From: Bolinopsis microptera
Lineage: Eukaryota > Ctenophora > Tentaculata > Lobata > Bolinopsidae
Direction: 5' to 3'
DNA: 64,000 bases
Assembly (NCBI RefSeq): GCF_026151205.1
Contig: NC_087075.1
Coordinates: 12,694,303 to 12,758,302, forward strand
Below, in pieces: positions 1 to 11,631 of this stretch (positions within the stretch are counted from its first letter, which is position 1; every line of letters starts with the position of its first letter). Position numbers and translations under genes: made by a program. The notes beneath the pieces are model-generated. The model was given only the letters and a program-made list of their open reading frames with translations. It searched no databases and was not told where the DNA came from.

Positions 1-387
1 TTCCTTTGTCTAGGATTCACATTGTCCTAGAATACCCTTGCAGTTGCATTATAACTTTCAGCTGAATACCCGGGTGATTTTATTACCATAAAACTAATAA
101 TATCTTTGATAAGATACGAGGGTTTTACTAAAGGTTGTAAGGCTCCATTCAGTGTAAAGTGTATTATAACTTAAGTAATATAATACTGTAACTGTTTTAA
201 GGACTCTCTTGGAAGCATTACAACTGAATTTACCGGTGTATTAAACATGTTAGAGTAGTCAATACCAGGAAATAATGGAACTGGTCCATATAGTCTTATA
301 TCAGAGTATTAAGCTCCCTTTCAAGGGCGGAGACTGGGTCATCCTGTTAAAATTAAATAAACTAACAAAATGTTCCAACTCCGGCAG
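1..387. other. no gene seen; probably GPCR intron
   Basis: No exon is recognised here. The stretch ends at the splice acceptor (AG at 386-387) of the first visible exon of the downstream GPCR. The N-terminus and the first half of TM1 must lie upstream, probably outside the window. Confidence 0.4.
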
Positions 388-2541
388 GTAGTTCAGTTCT
401 GATAAACGCTAGTTTGGTGTCTCTGTTCTGTATCAAGGGCCGATATAAGAAGTCCTACCATCAAGCCTACATCAACTTAGCCTGCAGTGATCTGGCCTTC
501 TCATTGTGGGGAGTTGCTTTTACCGCTCCTAGTAAGTAAAGGTTGAGGTTAGATCTCAGTTTAACCTCTTGCGGAGGAAGGGAGGAGTGGAAGTTGGGCT
601 TAACTGCATTTATAAAGTTCAAAACGTCTAAAAAATCCCCTCCCTCATATTTTAGAAATTTTTTCCATAAATTTCTTCCATAAATTTTCTTCCATAAATT
701 TCTTCATAAAGTATCCATTCTCCTTAAAAAGATCGCATATGGTGTCTGGTGAAGGTGGCGTTCAACATTTGTTAAGATATCTAAAACCGCTCTCTCCCCA
801 GACTACTTCTTCGGTAGAGATGAAGGAGTAATGTGCACCGCCATCCCACTGATAGGGAGCTATCTGTTCACAGTTAACTTGTCCTCTGTTCTTCCTATCG
901 CTGTGGATAGACTGGTAGCGGTTTACTCGCCTATGAGGTAATGTATATTGTAGTTCAATTAACATCTGTTAGTTTGAATTGAATCGTAAATTACTTATAG
1001 TGGGATTCCTAGGTGGTTTTCGAGTGAGAGTTAATTTTGCTTGGCTACCTTACAAGACATATTTATAACGTACGAAATGTGGCGGTTTTCCGAAAATTTC
1101 GCCATATTTTCGGACCGCCAAAATTTCGGTCGTCGTAATAGAATCCGTCGCATTATCTTTTAGCTTATTTCAATGACTGTGCCTTCACTGCTTCATTTTG
1201 TTTCTAAAAAGTAATATCAAGTAAAATAAATAAATAAATTCTGGCATCTTGAGACAAATTATCACCACACCAATGACGAATTGAATGTCAAGCAATACAG
1301 TTTAAATTTGCATTAAAATACATGTATGTGCTAACATGAAAGTCTTACAGTCCTAATACAGACTAAGTTTGAACATGATTTTACCGAATTTCAGAAATTT
1401 CCTTACTGCTTACTGTCACCAAAAATGATGAAAAATACCCTTATTTTCTGTGACGTCCGAAATTTGACGGTTTTTGTTCAATTTCGCCATATTTTCGACC
1501 GCCAAAATTTCGGTCGTCGCAAATTAGGCCGCCATAAATATGTCTTGTAAGGTACATATAAATGTAAACATATATATATGTATATATACTTATATATAAG
1601 TTTTCTGTTTTCTTTACACATACATTGTTTTTGTAACCATCGTAATCATCAAAAACTATTGTTCCTGCTACGATACCATAGTTTTACCTTGCAAATATGT
1701 CAGGTACAAGTCAGGAATAGCAAACAAGAGGTACTGCGTCATTTTGCAAACAGCAATGGCTCTTGGCTGGATAATACCCGCCGTCTACACTATCCTTGTC
1801 TTTATTATTGCTTTGGTGAGTCCGCTAGTAGCTAACTTAACAAAATAGTGCTACTGTAGAAAGTATACCCTCGATATTTATTGAACATGTAACTTATCTT
1901 GTTATCTTGCGAAGATTATCTTTTTAAAATAAAAATGGGTATCTTAGTATGGCGAGACGGTTAAGTGATTAATTAATTTATAAGTTCATTTTTTGTCACT
2001 TGGCTCGATAATACTAATGATACTCTCCTTCCAGGGACTAAAAACACCGTTAGTATCCAACCTGACCCACCCTACTCTCCACTACCACTACTGCGACTTC
2101 ACCCCGGACTCCCCTCTACACCTCCCCTTCCAACTATCCCGCTTCATCATCTTCTTCCTATGCGCCATCACCCTCGACGTCATCATCTACGGCTTCATCA
2201 TCAGCAAGATCCTAGCAGGCAAGCACCGCGAGGTCCACACCACCAACAACCTCGTTGTCATCATCAGAGCAGCTCTGGTCTGCCTGGTCATCTTCTGCTC
2301 CTGTACCCCTTACTCCATCATTATCCTGATCCCGAGCAGTTCTCTAGACCTCAAGATGATCGGGTATTCTGTCTACTATATCGGGTGTTTTGCAAACCCC
2401 TTTCTGTATGTGGTGTCTAGTAGGGCTATCAGGGCCAGTCTTCGGAGACTGACTAAGAGAAAGAGACAAAGTGTGAGAAAGGGGAGTATGAGGAACAGAA
2501 GGACTGCTAGTTTTACTAGTAACGCGCTACAGCTTGCTTAG
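388..2541 (+). CDS. Rhodopsin-like (class A) GPCR, 5' end missing
   Basis: Integral plasma-membrane receptor, assembled from four exons: 388-531, 802-937, 1704-1815 and 2035-2541 (stop 2539-2541). All have GT-AG borders and compatible phases. Exon 1 gives the end of TM1 and TM2 (VLINASLVSLFCIKGRYK, then LACSDLAFSLWG with the conserved TM2 Asp). Exon 2 gives the TM3 Cys and VDRLVAVYSP, a DRY variant. Exon 3 gives TM4 with its Trp. Exon 4 gives the ECL2 Cys, TM5, TM6 (FCSCTPYSI) and TM7 with ANPFLYV, the NPxxY motif. A basic tail of about 35 residues ends in QLA. The retinal Lys of opsins is absent from TM7, so this is not an opsin. The TM6 CWxP Trp is replaced (CTP). The ligand cannot be told. 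The start codon and first half of TM1 are not in view. Confidence 0.85.
1046..1554. mobile_element. TIR element (MITE) in GPCR intron
   Basis: Perfect 21-bp terminal inverted repeats lie at 1046-1066 and 1534-1554, with core CCTTACAAGACATATTTAT. The outermost TA on each side fits a TA target duplication, as in Tc1/mariner-type MITEs. Just inside each end is a related direct block containing GCCAAAATTTCGGTCGTCG (about 1095-1136 and 1480-1520). There is no transposase ORF. It sits in the intron between the TM3 and TM4 exons. Confidence 0.75.
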
Positions 2542-2836
2542 TTTTATACAGTTCTTATAGACTATAGAGGGACTATGGTAACCAGTAACCACCCTGTTAT
2601 TATAGTAACCAGTAACCACCCTGTTACTGTAGTAACCAGACACCCACCAGAGTCCCCGCAAACTGACTAAGAGAGAGCCAAAAAATCGGATATATATTTT
2701 TTGAGCGTATTAATACAGTGACAAATTGGCCATGGAACTAGAGGGTAAGAGAAAGAGACAAAGTGTGAGAAAGAGGATTATGAGGAACAGAAGGACTGCT
2801 AGTTTTACTAGTAACGCGCTACAGCTTGCTTAGTTT
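2454..2836 (+). repeat. Direct repeat of the GPCR terminal coding segment
   Basis: The last 88 nt of the GPCR ORF, with the stop and three following bases (2454-2544), recur at 2746-2836 with only a few substitutions. The copy still encodes the basic tail and QLA stop in one frame. The spacer (about 2570-2650) carries repeated GTAACCA(G/C) blocks. It is probably a local duplication in the 3' UTR. Confidence 0.85.
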
Positions 2837-4303
2837 GGTACTATTGTCTACAGTTCACTATAAAGTATGTGTTCTGAAGGCCTGAAGGGTGCCCACTACC
2901 CTGCTTATAAGATTCAAGATATCTTGGCAGGGTCCCTCCTCATGAGTTGTTATAGTTGATACAAGCTGTCTGCTGAAGTGCTTATGTTAACAATATTTTA
3001 ACCCGTAAAGGTTGAGCTGTAACACTACTCTTTGCTCCTAGAGGAGTGACTGATTCCAATGTGTAAACAATCCACTGATGATTAGTGTCTTTTAAAACTG
3101 AGGCTGTTTGCACAGACAAAACAAACAGAGCTGATAAGATACACAATTTGGCCTCCATTAAAACATATTATCCCTGAGGGTTTGTTCATATCATTGGTGG
3201 ATATGTTTATACTGTGCTCCAGTTGAACCCATAACATTGAGCACGGAGAGGTAACTGTACCCCCTGTACCTCTTCGTGTTGGCACAAATAAACAAGTAAA
3301 AGTACCTGCACACTCGCAGAGTCAATAGGGTGTATTCAGTATTGCAAACTGGTCGACCTTTACGGGTCAGGAATAATCACAACTTTTTAGTATCATCTGG
3401 AAATAATAGTGACCATGGCGACAATTAGCTGGTTCTGGAGGGGATACCATGGTAGCCATAGCCTAGTAGGCAGTAAGTAGGGTACCATTGTCAGTTATCG
3501 CGGTGACTGTAGTTTTATGCCGAACTCTGGATAATAGCCGATAGTTATTTATGTTTTTTTATATTTTACAAACTCCTTAAATCGATGTATTCTTGAGTTT
3601 TCTTTCAAGTACTCTGAAGTAGTGAAATATTTTTAAAGCGCGAAAAGAGAAAAATTACGAGTTAAAATAACCAATATTGCCGCACAAGCAATGAAAGTAA
3701 GTAAGTTTTCTTCTGCTATGCGAGGAAACTTCGATACTGAAGACCACCTGAACTCCGCGCGGGATAAGTAGTAACCTTGCTCATTTTATATCATTTACTC
3801 AACAAAACCACTCTCTCTGTTACGGTGAGCCCTCTCTCGGTATCACGTGTTATTTTCTTTAGCACTGCCAGAGTGGTTCACACATGGTTCACATATGCAA
3901 GGCCAACTGAACTCAGAAGCTTCGAATCACTTTGATCAAAAAGCGTTTAGAAATGCTGGTAAGGCACTCCACGTTTAAATGCTGACGACCCGTTTAAAAA
4001 AATCCAAATTTTAGTAGCGTGAGAGAGGCTTTGGTAGCATCTTGTGTCGATATCAGTAGTATAACTGATTCAGTACTAGAAATAATGAATATGATTAACT
4101 ATTGGGGGTAAGTCGGGTACTTCTAGTTCTAGCCATGTAGCTTTGTAGTTATAAGTTACTATGATAACCACCCCTTTACCATATATGGTAACCAGCCTAT
4201 TACTATGATAACCACCCCGTTACCATGGTTACCACCCAGATGGAGACTACACCACCACCCCTCAACTGGTAGAATACACCTCTCTATACACACAGTAAGA
4301 CAG
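2837..4303. other. no gene seen; GPCR 3' flank and upstream intron
   Basis: No supportable coding exon was found. AATAAA near 3287 could serve the GPCR transcript. GTTACCATGG-like blocks cluster at 4150-4240. The right-hand part is probably intron of the thrombospondin-C gene. Confidence 0.4.
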
Positions 4304-7180
4304 TACAACAAGTGGACAGTGTAGACACAGTCACTTCAGTTGTAGATACTGGCGACCTATACGATAAGAGGATACGAGGAGGCAGGATCGGTAAGTTTAT
4401 TAAATCTGATTTACAAAATTGTAAGAATAAAAAGAAATAGTTTAGCATGTTCCAACATAAAACATTCTATGAAAGGGTCAAAACTCAAAAGCGACGAAAA
4501 TATCAAATATCTTTTTAATGGACCTTAAAAGATATCTTACTACGAACCTCCAATTCAACAGTAATAACACTGACCTCACAACGGCAGGTCTCTACTCGTT
4601 TGGTCAGTGGAACGTTACCTTCGCTAATACAGCTGCCCGGTGTCTTACTCCGCAGAACTACGCTGCTGATCTGAACGGGAATAGTCACGTGATAAACTTA
4701 GGGGAGTTGTCTGGATTGGGCATCAGTAGGAGCTTCCAGATCAGGTTTTTATTATTGTATGTTTTGTTATTAGATATGCTAGGAGAATATCCACTGTTTA
4801 TCTTCACTTGTGTAATTTTAGTCATTTAGTAACAATTATAATGCTCGTGTTTCGTATCAGATTGATGATAATGATATTAAGAATATATTAAGGAATTTGA
4901 ATTACGACCCTGGCCTTTGGAATGGCCCCTATCTTGACCAATCTTCCCTGTAGTGCTTGGTTCAAGATCGCACAACCTCCAGAAAACGGAACAAGTTATC
5001 CTATTATTTGTAAAAACAAACAGACAAACCTACAGACTCTTTGCGTTTCCATAACTTCTGGTAAAATAATGTGCACATTTAGTCGTAATTGTTGAACTTT
5101 TTATCATCTGTGAAATTTTCGATAACTGAGATTGACGATGGAAATTTTTGGATTCTCACTTTCAGCCGTAACAATTTACAATATATTCGTATATAAAGTA
5201 GATAAATAAATCCTATTCTCAGAGCTTAAGCTGGTTGGCGAGTACGCAGAGTTTACTGTAGAATCTGAGGAAGAAGTCACTCTCGACACTTGGCTTTACT
5301 TCGTTATTAGGTACCGTTCAGTAACCGTGATACCACAAATTCATTCTTATGTCCCAATCAGTAACCGTGCAGTACCAATCAGTAACCGTGGTACCTGACT
5401 GCGACAGTAACCATAGCAACCTCCACCTCGCTAACGGTATAACCTCCACTATATAATCACAGGTACGATATGCAGTATAAGAACATCAGACTCTACCACA
5501 ACATGGGTGAAACTAAACAGTACGTCGAGAGTGAGGAGTTTGTTAATGTGGGCCCGGTCAGTGAGGAGTTAGTTGTGGGGTCTGATGGGGACCAGTACTT
5601 CAAGGGTAATTAATACTCAAACACAAATATTTTGTAGTGGTTAGTCAAGCTTTTGACCCCAGCGGGAGACATGTTTCAGAAATGTTTTGTGATAAAAATC
5701 CAGGGTGTTTTGTTTCTTTCTATTTCGGTTAAGGGGGCCGGGGGGGTCTTCATCAAAATTCTCTCAAAATTGACTTTATAGTTGTTTCTAGTAGAAGGGA
5801 GTGATATCTACCAGCTGCTTTTGGTCCCATGGAAAAATATTGTTCCTAGCCGAAATTATCGCCGGTCTAAGGTCAGCGCTTATGTGTAATTGTATTGCGC
5901 AAGCGATTTTCAATCGCAAATTCTGAAAATCGAGTCTAGAAATCTATCTTCTCCTACATTTTTTGAGCAATCACCCTGAGACTTTCAGGATATTTTCTAG
6001 GGACCATTTAGAAGAGATCGTTTAAGCCAAAATTTTAAGATAGGCCTTTAAACAATTTTTATTCAATTTTGAAAATCTTGGACCTCAAAAAATCGTAAAA
6101 AAACGAGGTTCAAGATTTTCAAAATTGAATAAAAATTGTTTAAAGGCCTATCTCAAAATTTTGGCTTGAACGATCTCTTTTAAATGGTCCCAGAATATAT
6201 CCTGAAAGTTTCAGGGTGATTGCTCAAAAAATTTAGGAGAAGATAGATTTTTAGACTCGATTTTCAGAATTTGCGATTGAAAATCGCTCGCGCAATACAA
6301 TTACACATAAGCGCTGACCTTAGACCGGCGATAATTTCGGCTAGGAACAATATTTTTCCATGGGACCAAAAGCAGCTGGTAGATATCACTCCCTTCTACC
6401 AGAAACAACTATAAAGTCAACTTTGAGAGAATTTTGATGAAGACCCCCCCGGCCCCCTTAACAACTGTTTTCGGGGCCAAAATCAAAACGCCATGTCGTC
6501 GTCATGTTATCACCATGTCGTCAACTGACCATGTATCTCGTACTTTGTATCACCATGGTTACGACTTGGTATCACCATGGTGACGAAATTTAAACTCTAC
6601 AGGACAGATAGACGAAATACGCATCATACACAGACTGATACACGAGGAGGACTACTTGTACACACTGCTGTTCAAACCCTCACTTGCCAGAGAGGATAAG
6701 ATGAGACTGATCGGGGCTCATCTCAACTTTGACAGAGATGAGATTGTAGATGTGTTGGAGAATATTCAGGTATTTGGGTTATTAATTTGATGCTGTGTTA
6801 TTTTATTGGCATGGTTAAATTGCATAACTATGGTTAGGTTAACTAACTGTGTAGACTTTCTTGCACTCCTTGAGTTTTTACATGTGTCATGTCGTCACAA
6901 CTTATCATTTAACTCACCATTTTTCAATGTTAAATATGATAGTGTAGTGTGGATGTAACAAGTACATAAGGATATGTTCATCTTATTCTTATAGTTATAA
7001 AGATATCTAGTAAATACTAATCTAGTAAAATTATGTATCATGAAAATATGAAATTAAGATTGCTTTTTCATGATAGAGTTTCAACCATATATAATAGTAA
7101 CAATAACCATAGAAACAATACAGGTATCAGTACTGAACACAGATTCTACACTTCTCCCCCAGTCGTTAAAAGCGCTGTAA
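4304..7180 (+). CDS. Thrombospondin C-terminal domain + LamG-like protein, 3' part
   Basis: Extracellular matrix-type protein; only its C-terminal part is in view. Exons are about 4304-4390, 4588-4725, 5223-5310, 5463-5605, 6603-6769 and 7124-7180 (stop TAA 7178-7180), and the phases match at every junction. The first two exons join to give DTGDLYDKRI and GGRIGLYSFGQWNVTF. This fits the end of the thrombospondin C-terminal L-lectin-like domain, whose family signature there is GGRLGLFVFSQ. Then follows a concanavalin-A/LamG-like jellyroll: an EYAEFTVESEEEVTLDTW strand, then GQIDEIRIIHR, the typical G-x-I-D-E-V/I-R-I strand of LamGL and pentraxin folds. The last exons add a charged helical tail ending in LPQSLKAL. 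The exact start of the first exon is uncertain (4296 or 4304). AATAAA at about 7493 may be its poly(A) signal. Confidence 0.72.
5728..6462. mobile_element. 735-bp fold-back element (long inverted repeat)
   Basis: The two arms of about 360 bp are near-perfect reverse complements (5728-6086 and 6105-6462) around a loop of about 18 nt. Termini read GTTAAGGGGGCCGGGGGG and its complement. There is no ORF. It lies in the intron between the 5463-5605 and 6603-6769 exons. As RNA it would form a very long hairpin. Related fragments occur at 8621-8690, 12804-12958 and 13292-13447, so it is one member of a dispersed family. Confidence 0.9.
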
Positions 7181-7797
7181 TGGGACAAATGTACAGGTCA
7201 GATCCATCATCTCAAATAATATCTATATTATTTTATAACTTGTATTATATTATCTTACTATTGTTAGTTTTAAGCTAGACTTGTGGTGGGGTATTTAAAG
7301 ACATGGTCCGTGTTTTAGTGTATTGCTACCTGTTGATAACACTGTTACTATGGTAACATAAAGCCATGCTTATTGTCAAACCTTTTAACACGTGACCAAC
7401 GCAGCACCCTGGTAACTATTGATTACTCAACTTAGCTACCCATCCGTGGCTAACGTTTAACCCATAAACATTGATCATTCCCATCGGAGCAAAAATAAAA
7501 CACCGAGGTTAGTGCATAAACGTGTAGTAGTTTAACAAGAAATAAAATAAGACAGGGTATATTTTACTTAAACAGCTATCCTAGAGTTACCTGAACTACT
7601 TTTTATTGTTTACAACTCCCAGAGAGTTGTTTACACCTCCCAGGGAAGTGTCTGTTTACTGTTTAGTTCGCGACCTGAGGTGTATTCCCACCCAACCTAG
7701 ACACTCCACTCACTTTTCTGCTACTCCTCCTGGATACTGGACTCTACGCCCTCACTCTTCCTCAACTCAGCACTCTACACTTCTCTACAACTTGGCG
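7181..7797. other. intergenic; no gene seen
   Basis: 3' flank of the thrombospondin-C gene and probable promoter/5' UTR of the next small gene. AATAAA lies at about 7493-7498. Upstream of the ATG at 7798 the frame stays open from 7606, but that part reads as low-complexity Pro/Ser/Thr and is better explained as 5' UTR. Confidence 0.4.
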
Positions 7798-8151
7798 ATG
7801 AAGCGCACTCTGATACTAATCCTCCTTGTCTCCTCTCTCGTCTTCCTGGTGCAGTCTGAATTCGAAGAAGACGACGATACTGGTTGGGGTAATTTAGATG
7901 AGGATGAGGATGTAAGCGATGAAAAATTGATTGAAACTTTGAATGTCGCAGCAATAAAATGCGAGAAACAGAAGTGCAAGGATAATTTCAGAAAATGCAA
8001 GAGAAAAGGTTGGTGCGGAGACTTGAAATGGTGCTTCGATGAGATAGATGAGGGTCAATGCAAGAAAAGAAATAGAGCGGAAGGAGTTTCTAAGAGGGCT
8101 TGTATAATTAGTTTGATAAAGGAGAAAGACTTTTGTATTAATATGCCCTAA
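7798..8151 (+). CDS. Small secreted eight-cysteine protein
   Basis: Single-exon ORF of 117 residues. I start it at the ATG at 7798, not at the in-frame ATG at 7606, because this puts a signal peptide first: MKRTLILILLVSSLVFLVQS with a cleavage site after QS. An acidic propeptide-like stretch follows (EFEEDDD to about residue 50), then a lysine-rich domain with eight cysteines spaced C-4-C-6-C-5-C-5-C-8-C-13-C-11-C. An even Cys number after an acidic leader suggests a disulfide-rich secreted product. I do not recognise the family. It could be a defence, venom-like or structural secretion, and the sequence does not decide. Confidence 0.7.
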   Translation: MKRTLILILLVSSLVFLVQSEFEEDDDTGWGNLDEDEDVSDEKLIETLNVAAIKCEKQKCKDNFRKCKRKGWCGDLKWCFDEIDEGQCKKRNRAEGVSKRACIISLIKEKDFCINMP

Positions 8152-9365
8152 TCACATCAGTTACTGCATCATAGTGACTCCTATAGCTACTCACCGTCAC
8201 CTGCGGAGAGAAAAGCTTCCTGATTGCGGGAATTTAAATTTTTTCAAAATATTTAGATTATTATTCAATTCGCCTCATTTTTCTGTTTCTCTTTCAATCA
8301 GATGTAACTAAACGTACAAATAATTCGAAATTATTGATTCATCATCAAATATGATATCAACTCTGAGCTCTGGCAAGTAAAATCTGTGGATCGTTTAAAT
8401 TCAAGTTACACATCCCATTCTAGGTACCATGGAGATCACCAATAAATTTAAACTGTGTACTGCTGCTTTACCGGAACCTTGTTTCGGTGTGGGGTTCGAT
8501 TATGGATTGATTTTGTGACGTTTTCTAAAAGAGGAGAGCAAGATCTACCAGATTTTCTTTACTTCTATAAAATACTGACAATTGTAACTTTCTGTCACAG
8601 TTGTAAAACTTGAAGTACATTAAGGGGGCCGGGGGGTCTCTATCAAAATTCTCTCGAAATCGATTTTATAGTTATTTCTGATCTCAACATGTGTAAAATT
8701 GGGCAAATATTGATATACCACTACCAGCTTAAGCACTATGGATCAAACAACACTATTTCAACCACGCACCGCTCACCGGTCACATTAAATATTATGTGGC
8801 AGTAATTTGTTAACATTGGCACAATTATATGTACCATCTCAACATGGTAAAAATATGTCAATTTTGTCACAAAACAAATTATAACTCTATTAATTGCTCC
8901 TTGTCGGCAAAATAACTAATTTATCGACATAGGTGTGATGGTGAGGTAACATTGTATTTTAATCTGATTCTTCAAAATAGGGGGCAGGGGCAAGAAATGT
9001 AAATTTCGTCACATAAGTTGTTGTAAAAGTTAGATACATTTTCTTTCACATCAAGAGCTGTTCTGATTATAGTTTGAATTGATTTATACAGGAAATATTT
9101 ATATAGAAACTCATGCCAATTTTTGTCACATTGAATTTTTACTGTTGGGGCAGGAAAAGTGAATTTTGTCACATTTCGGTATCTTAGCAAAATTAGCCTC
9201 AACATTTTAAAACTTGAGTTCCAATTTGCTGAATAATAACCTACCCATAATTTCTGGAAGAATATTGAATTCTTATCAAGGTATGCTTATTAGGTAGGTT
9301 AGAGCTCCAACCATGCTCCTTCATGCCTAAATTGACGATTTAGAAATTTTTACCTGTTAAAAATC
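8152..9365. other. intergenic; no gene seen
   Basis: No coding exon was supported. It holds one fold-back family fragment (8621-8690). At 8830-9180 it also has loosely repeated TTTGTCACA(T/A) and GGGGCAGG phrases of unknown origin. AATAAA at about 8440 may serve the small secreted gene. Confidence 0.4.
8621..8690 (+). repeat. Fragment of the fold-back element family
   Basis: TTAAGGGGGCCGGGGGGTCT and the following ATCAAAATTCTCTC match the left terminus of the 5728-6462 element. The rest of the arm is missing or diverged. Confidence 0.7.
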
Positions 9366-9512
9366 AGTGAAAAACATGGGCGTGGCATGTGATCGTCTTT
9401 CCCGGTGGAGTTGGAACTTGAAAATGTTTGGTTGTTATTTAGCCTTATGAACGTCAGATAAGCTTTGTTCAAAAATTATTTGGATATGTTTTGGTTTTAT
9501 TAACCTTCCTAA
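9366..9512. repeat. Left flank repeat of the LINE site
   Basis: About 147 bp almost identical to 12961-13107. In that second copy the sequence continues directly into the repeat found at 11542-11631, so the two copies are filled and empty versions of one repeat. Confidence 0.85.
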
Positions 9513-11541
9513 CAAGGTTTACAAGGTTTACAAGGTTTACAAGGTTTACAAATATAGATCTATATATTACAGTATAATAACGTTAGATCGGCGTTGCTAA
9601 AATAAATCCAAATTCCGTAATCCAAATGGGAGAGAAAACCATTACCAAAATGTCTTGTTGTCACTCTGAAGCCAGAGTCGAGTGCAAATCGATCAAGATA
9701 GAAGCTACCAAAAAGAGCGAGAAAAGCACGCAAACCCTAGCAGGAAAACAACATCAAAGTGAAGTGTGAAAAATAAAGATGCTTGATGTGTGTTTGTGTA
9801 GTCGACGATGTGATTGTGTTGGAGTGGAGTGCAAATGTAAAGTGCAGATGAAGGTGATGCGATGTAAAGGTGATGTGTCGTACTGTGATACTAGTGTTTG
9901 TGTTTCTTCTTCGCAGGAAATCGTGTTCTGCATAGCTGAGCGACGAACTTGGTGAATTCCACTATATGTTCCGGGAGAAAGAGGCTCTTCATGTCATGAA
10001 ATAGCAAGGACTTTGTGGGCTCCTTCATGTTAGTCCTACTGGAATGGTACCTGGGACATGTTCTAAGGAAGTGTTCTTCATCTTCTATGATCGGGTCGAC
10101 ACCTGGAAGGTTAAAGAGGAGCTCCATCACGGGCTTCTCGCTGCAGAATTCACAGATTCTATAATGACGACTACCAGTTCGTCTCCCATATCTTCCTGTT
10201 TCTACGTTGAGCTTATGTCCACTCATTCGGATCCTAGCCACGAGGTTGCTTCCAGTTCTCGACGGTAGAGTGAGGTACGGCTCTGCTTTGAAAGCCTCTT
10301 TAACTTTATTGTAGAAAGTAAGCTTCTTATTGCTTTTTCTTTCTCTTTCCCATAGATTAATAAATCGATTGTGTGCCCTTTCTTGACACAGCAATGGGTT
10401 GTAAAGTTGATGTTCTAGTTTGTTCTCGTCGAGTATCATTAGCATCGATTCTAGTGCTCTGAACCATCCTAGGTCAAGTTTCTTCTGCTCCACAAATGCG
10501 TGCCTGGCCAGAGCTGGCGAGTCTTCTAGGTTAAGTCTTGCAAGTCGATTATGGAAATCAGTGACTTGTTTGACATATTGAACTACAATAGGGGTTCTTC
10601 CGCAGTCTCCCAAACCGCTGCGTTGGATGTAGTTTTGCCAACTCCAAGGGTCCATTTAAGGATGGTGAGATGCATTCTTTCGAATGGGTCAGCTGCAATG
10701 CCTGCCAGTAGGGATTGCATCGGATTGTCAGTTGTGCTGGCAAACGCCTTTATTCCTGAGCTACTACTGATCCAGACTTCTATTCCATAGGACACAACTG
10801 GCAGGATGAGGGAGTCAAGCAGTTTGAGTACTGCGACCTTGGATATATTGTTAAGGTCTACCTCACTTTTCAGTCCAAAGTTTGCCCGGAGAGCTTTTTG
10901 TCGCAGAAGATTTAATGCTATCTTGAAGCTGCCCGACAGTGAGAAGGTGATCCCTAGATAGCAATATGTTTTCGCTGACGGGATCGTGGCCCCCATGTAC
11001 TGAAAGTTGTAACTTTCTTTGAGTTGCCGTCCACTTTTATTGAAGATCATAATAAGATAATAGCAGTTTTCTTGGTGTTCACCGAGAGCCCCCAGTCTCT
11101 GCAGAATGACTCAAGTTCACCGATCATGACCTGAAGACTTTTTTTTGAGAGTGCGAGGAGGACAAGATCATCTGCCCACAGGAGGTGGGTCAGGACAGTA
11201 TTATTCAGCAATGGACTTGAGAGGTCTAGAAAACTGTTCAGACGTTCTGAAAGTTCATGGATGTAAGTCTTGAAAAGTTCGGGGCTCATTGGGTGGCCCT
11301 GCTTCGTGCCTGCTAGAATATCGAATGAGTCTGATATTTTAGCGATCAGCTTGATCTTTGCTTTGGAATTCTTGTACATATGTTCTATGCATTTAAGGAA
11401 TTTTCCATCTATGCCAAGGGTTGAGAGCTTATACAGAAGAGCTTCACGACTGATGGAGTCGAAAGCTTTGCGAAAGTCCACGAAACAAGCATAAAGTCTT
11501 TGTCCTTTGTTATTCACGTATTTGTCTACACAAGTGGAGAG
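9513..11541 (-). mobile_element. 5'-truncated non-LTR retrotransposon (LINE)
   Basis: Minus-strand LINE remnant of about 2.03 kb, with limits set by comparison with the paralogous unfilled site at 12961-13199. The 3' end is a short tandem tail; on the plus strand it is four to five CAAGGTTTA units at 9513-9553. The 5' end is cut inside the reverse transcriptase domain at about 11541, which is typical of incomplete target-primed reverse transcription. No clear target-site duplication is seen when the filled and empty sites are compared. Confidence 0.85.
9891..11517 (-). pseudogene. LINE reverse transcriptase, frame-broken
   Basis: Three consecutive minus-strand reading frames make one ORF2-type protein: 11517-11047, 11050-10583 and 10655-9891, with a frame change at each join. 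The first holds RT palm motifs: FVDFRKAFDSISR (motif A), GTKQGHPMSPELF (motif B) and LLWADDLVLLA (motif C, WADD). The second holds the RT thumb and connection. The third ends with a CxxC...H....C knuckle (ICEFC, then EHFLRTCPRYH), as in the C-termini of many CR1/RTE/L2-like LINEs. No endonuclease is present, since the element is truncated. The two frameshifts make it non-functional. Confidence 0.85.
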
Positions 11542-11631
11542 GGTTAATTGGTTATCATTGTTTCGAAATTTAACCTATTAACGATTTCGTACAATTTTTT
11601 TCGTATAAAATCAACTGTATCGTCCTTATAT
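11542..11631. repeat. Right flank repeat of the LINE site
   Basis: About 90 bp starting GGTTAATTGGTTATCATTG that recur at 13109-13199, directly joined there to the left-flank repeat. Confidence 0.85.

Noticed and set aside
388-2541. Opsin
   Set aside because: The retinal-binding Lys in TM7 is absent and other opsin-specific residues are not seen.
7798-8151. Calling the eight-Cys protein a toxin
   Set aside because: Secretion and cysteines alone do not show toxicity. There is no recognised toxin fold or neighbouring venom gene.
10044-11494. Plus-strand ORFs opposite the LINE
   Set aside because: They are antisense shadows of the reverse transcriptase frames.
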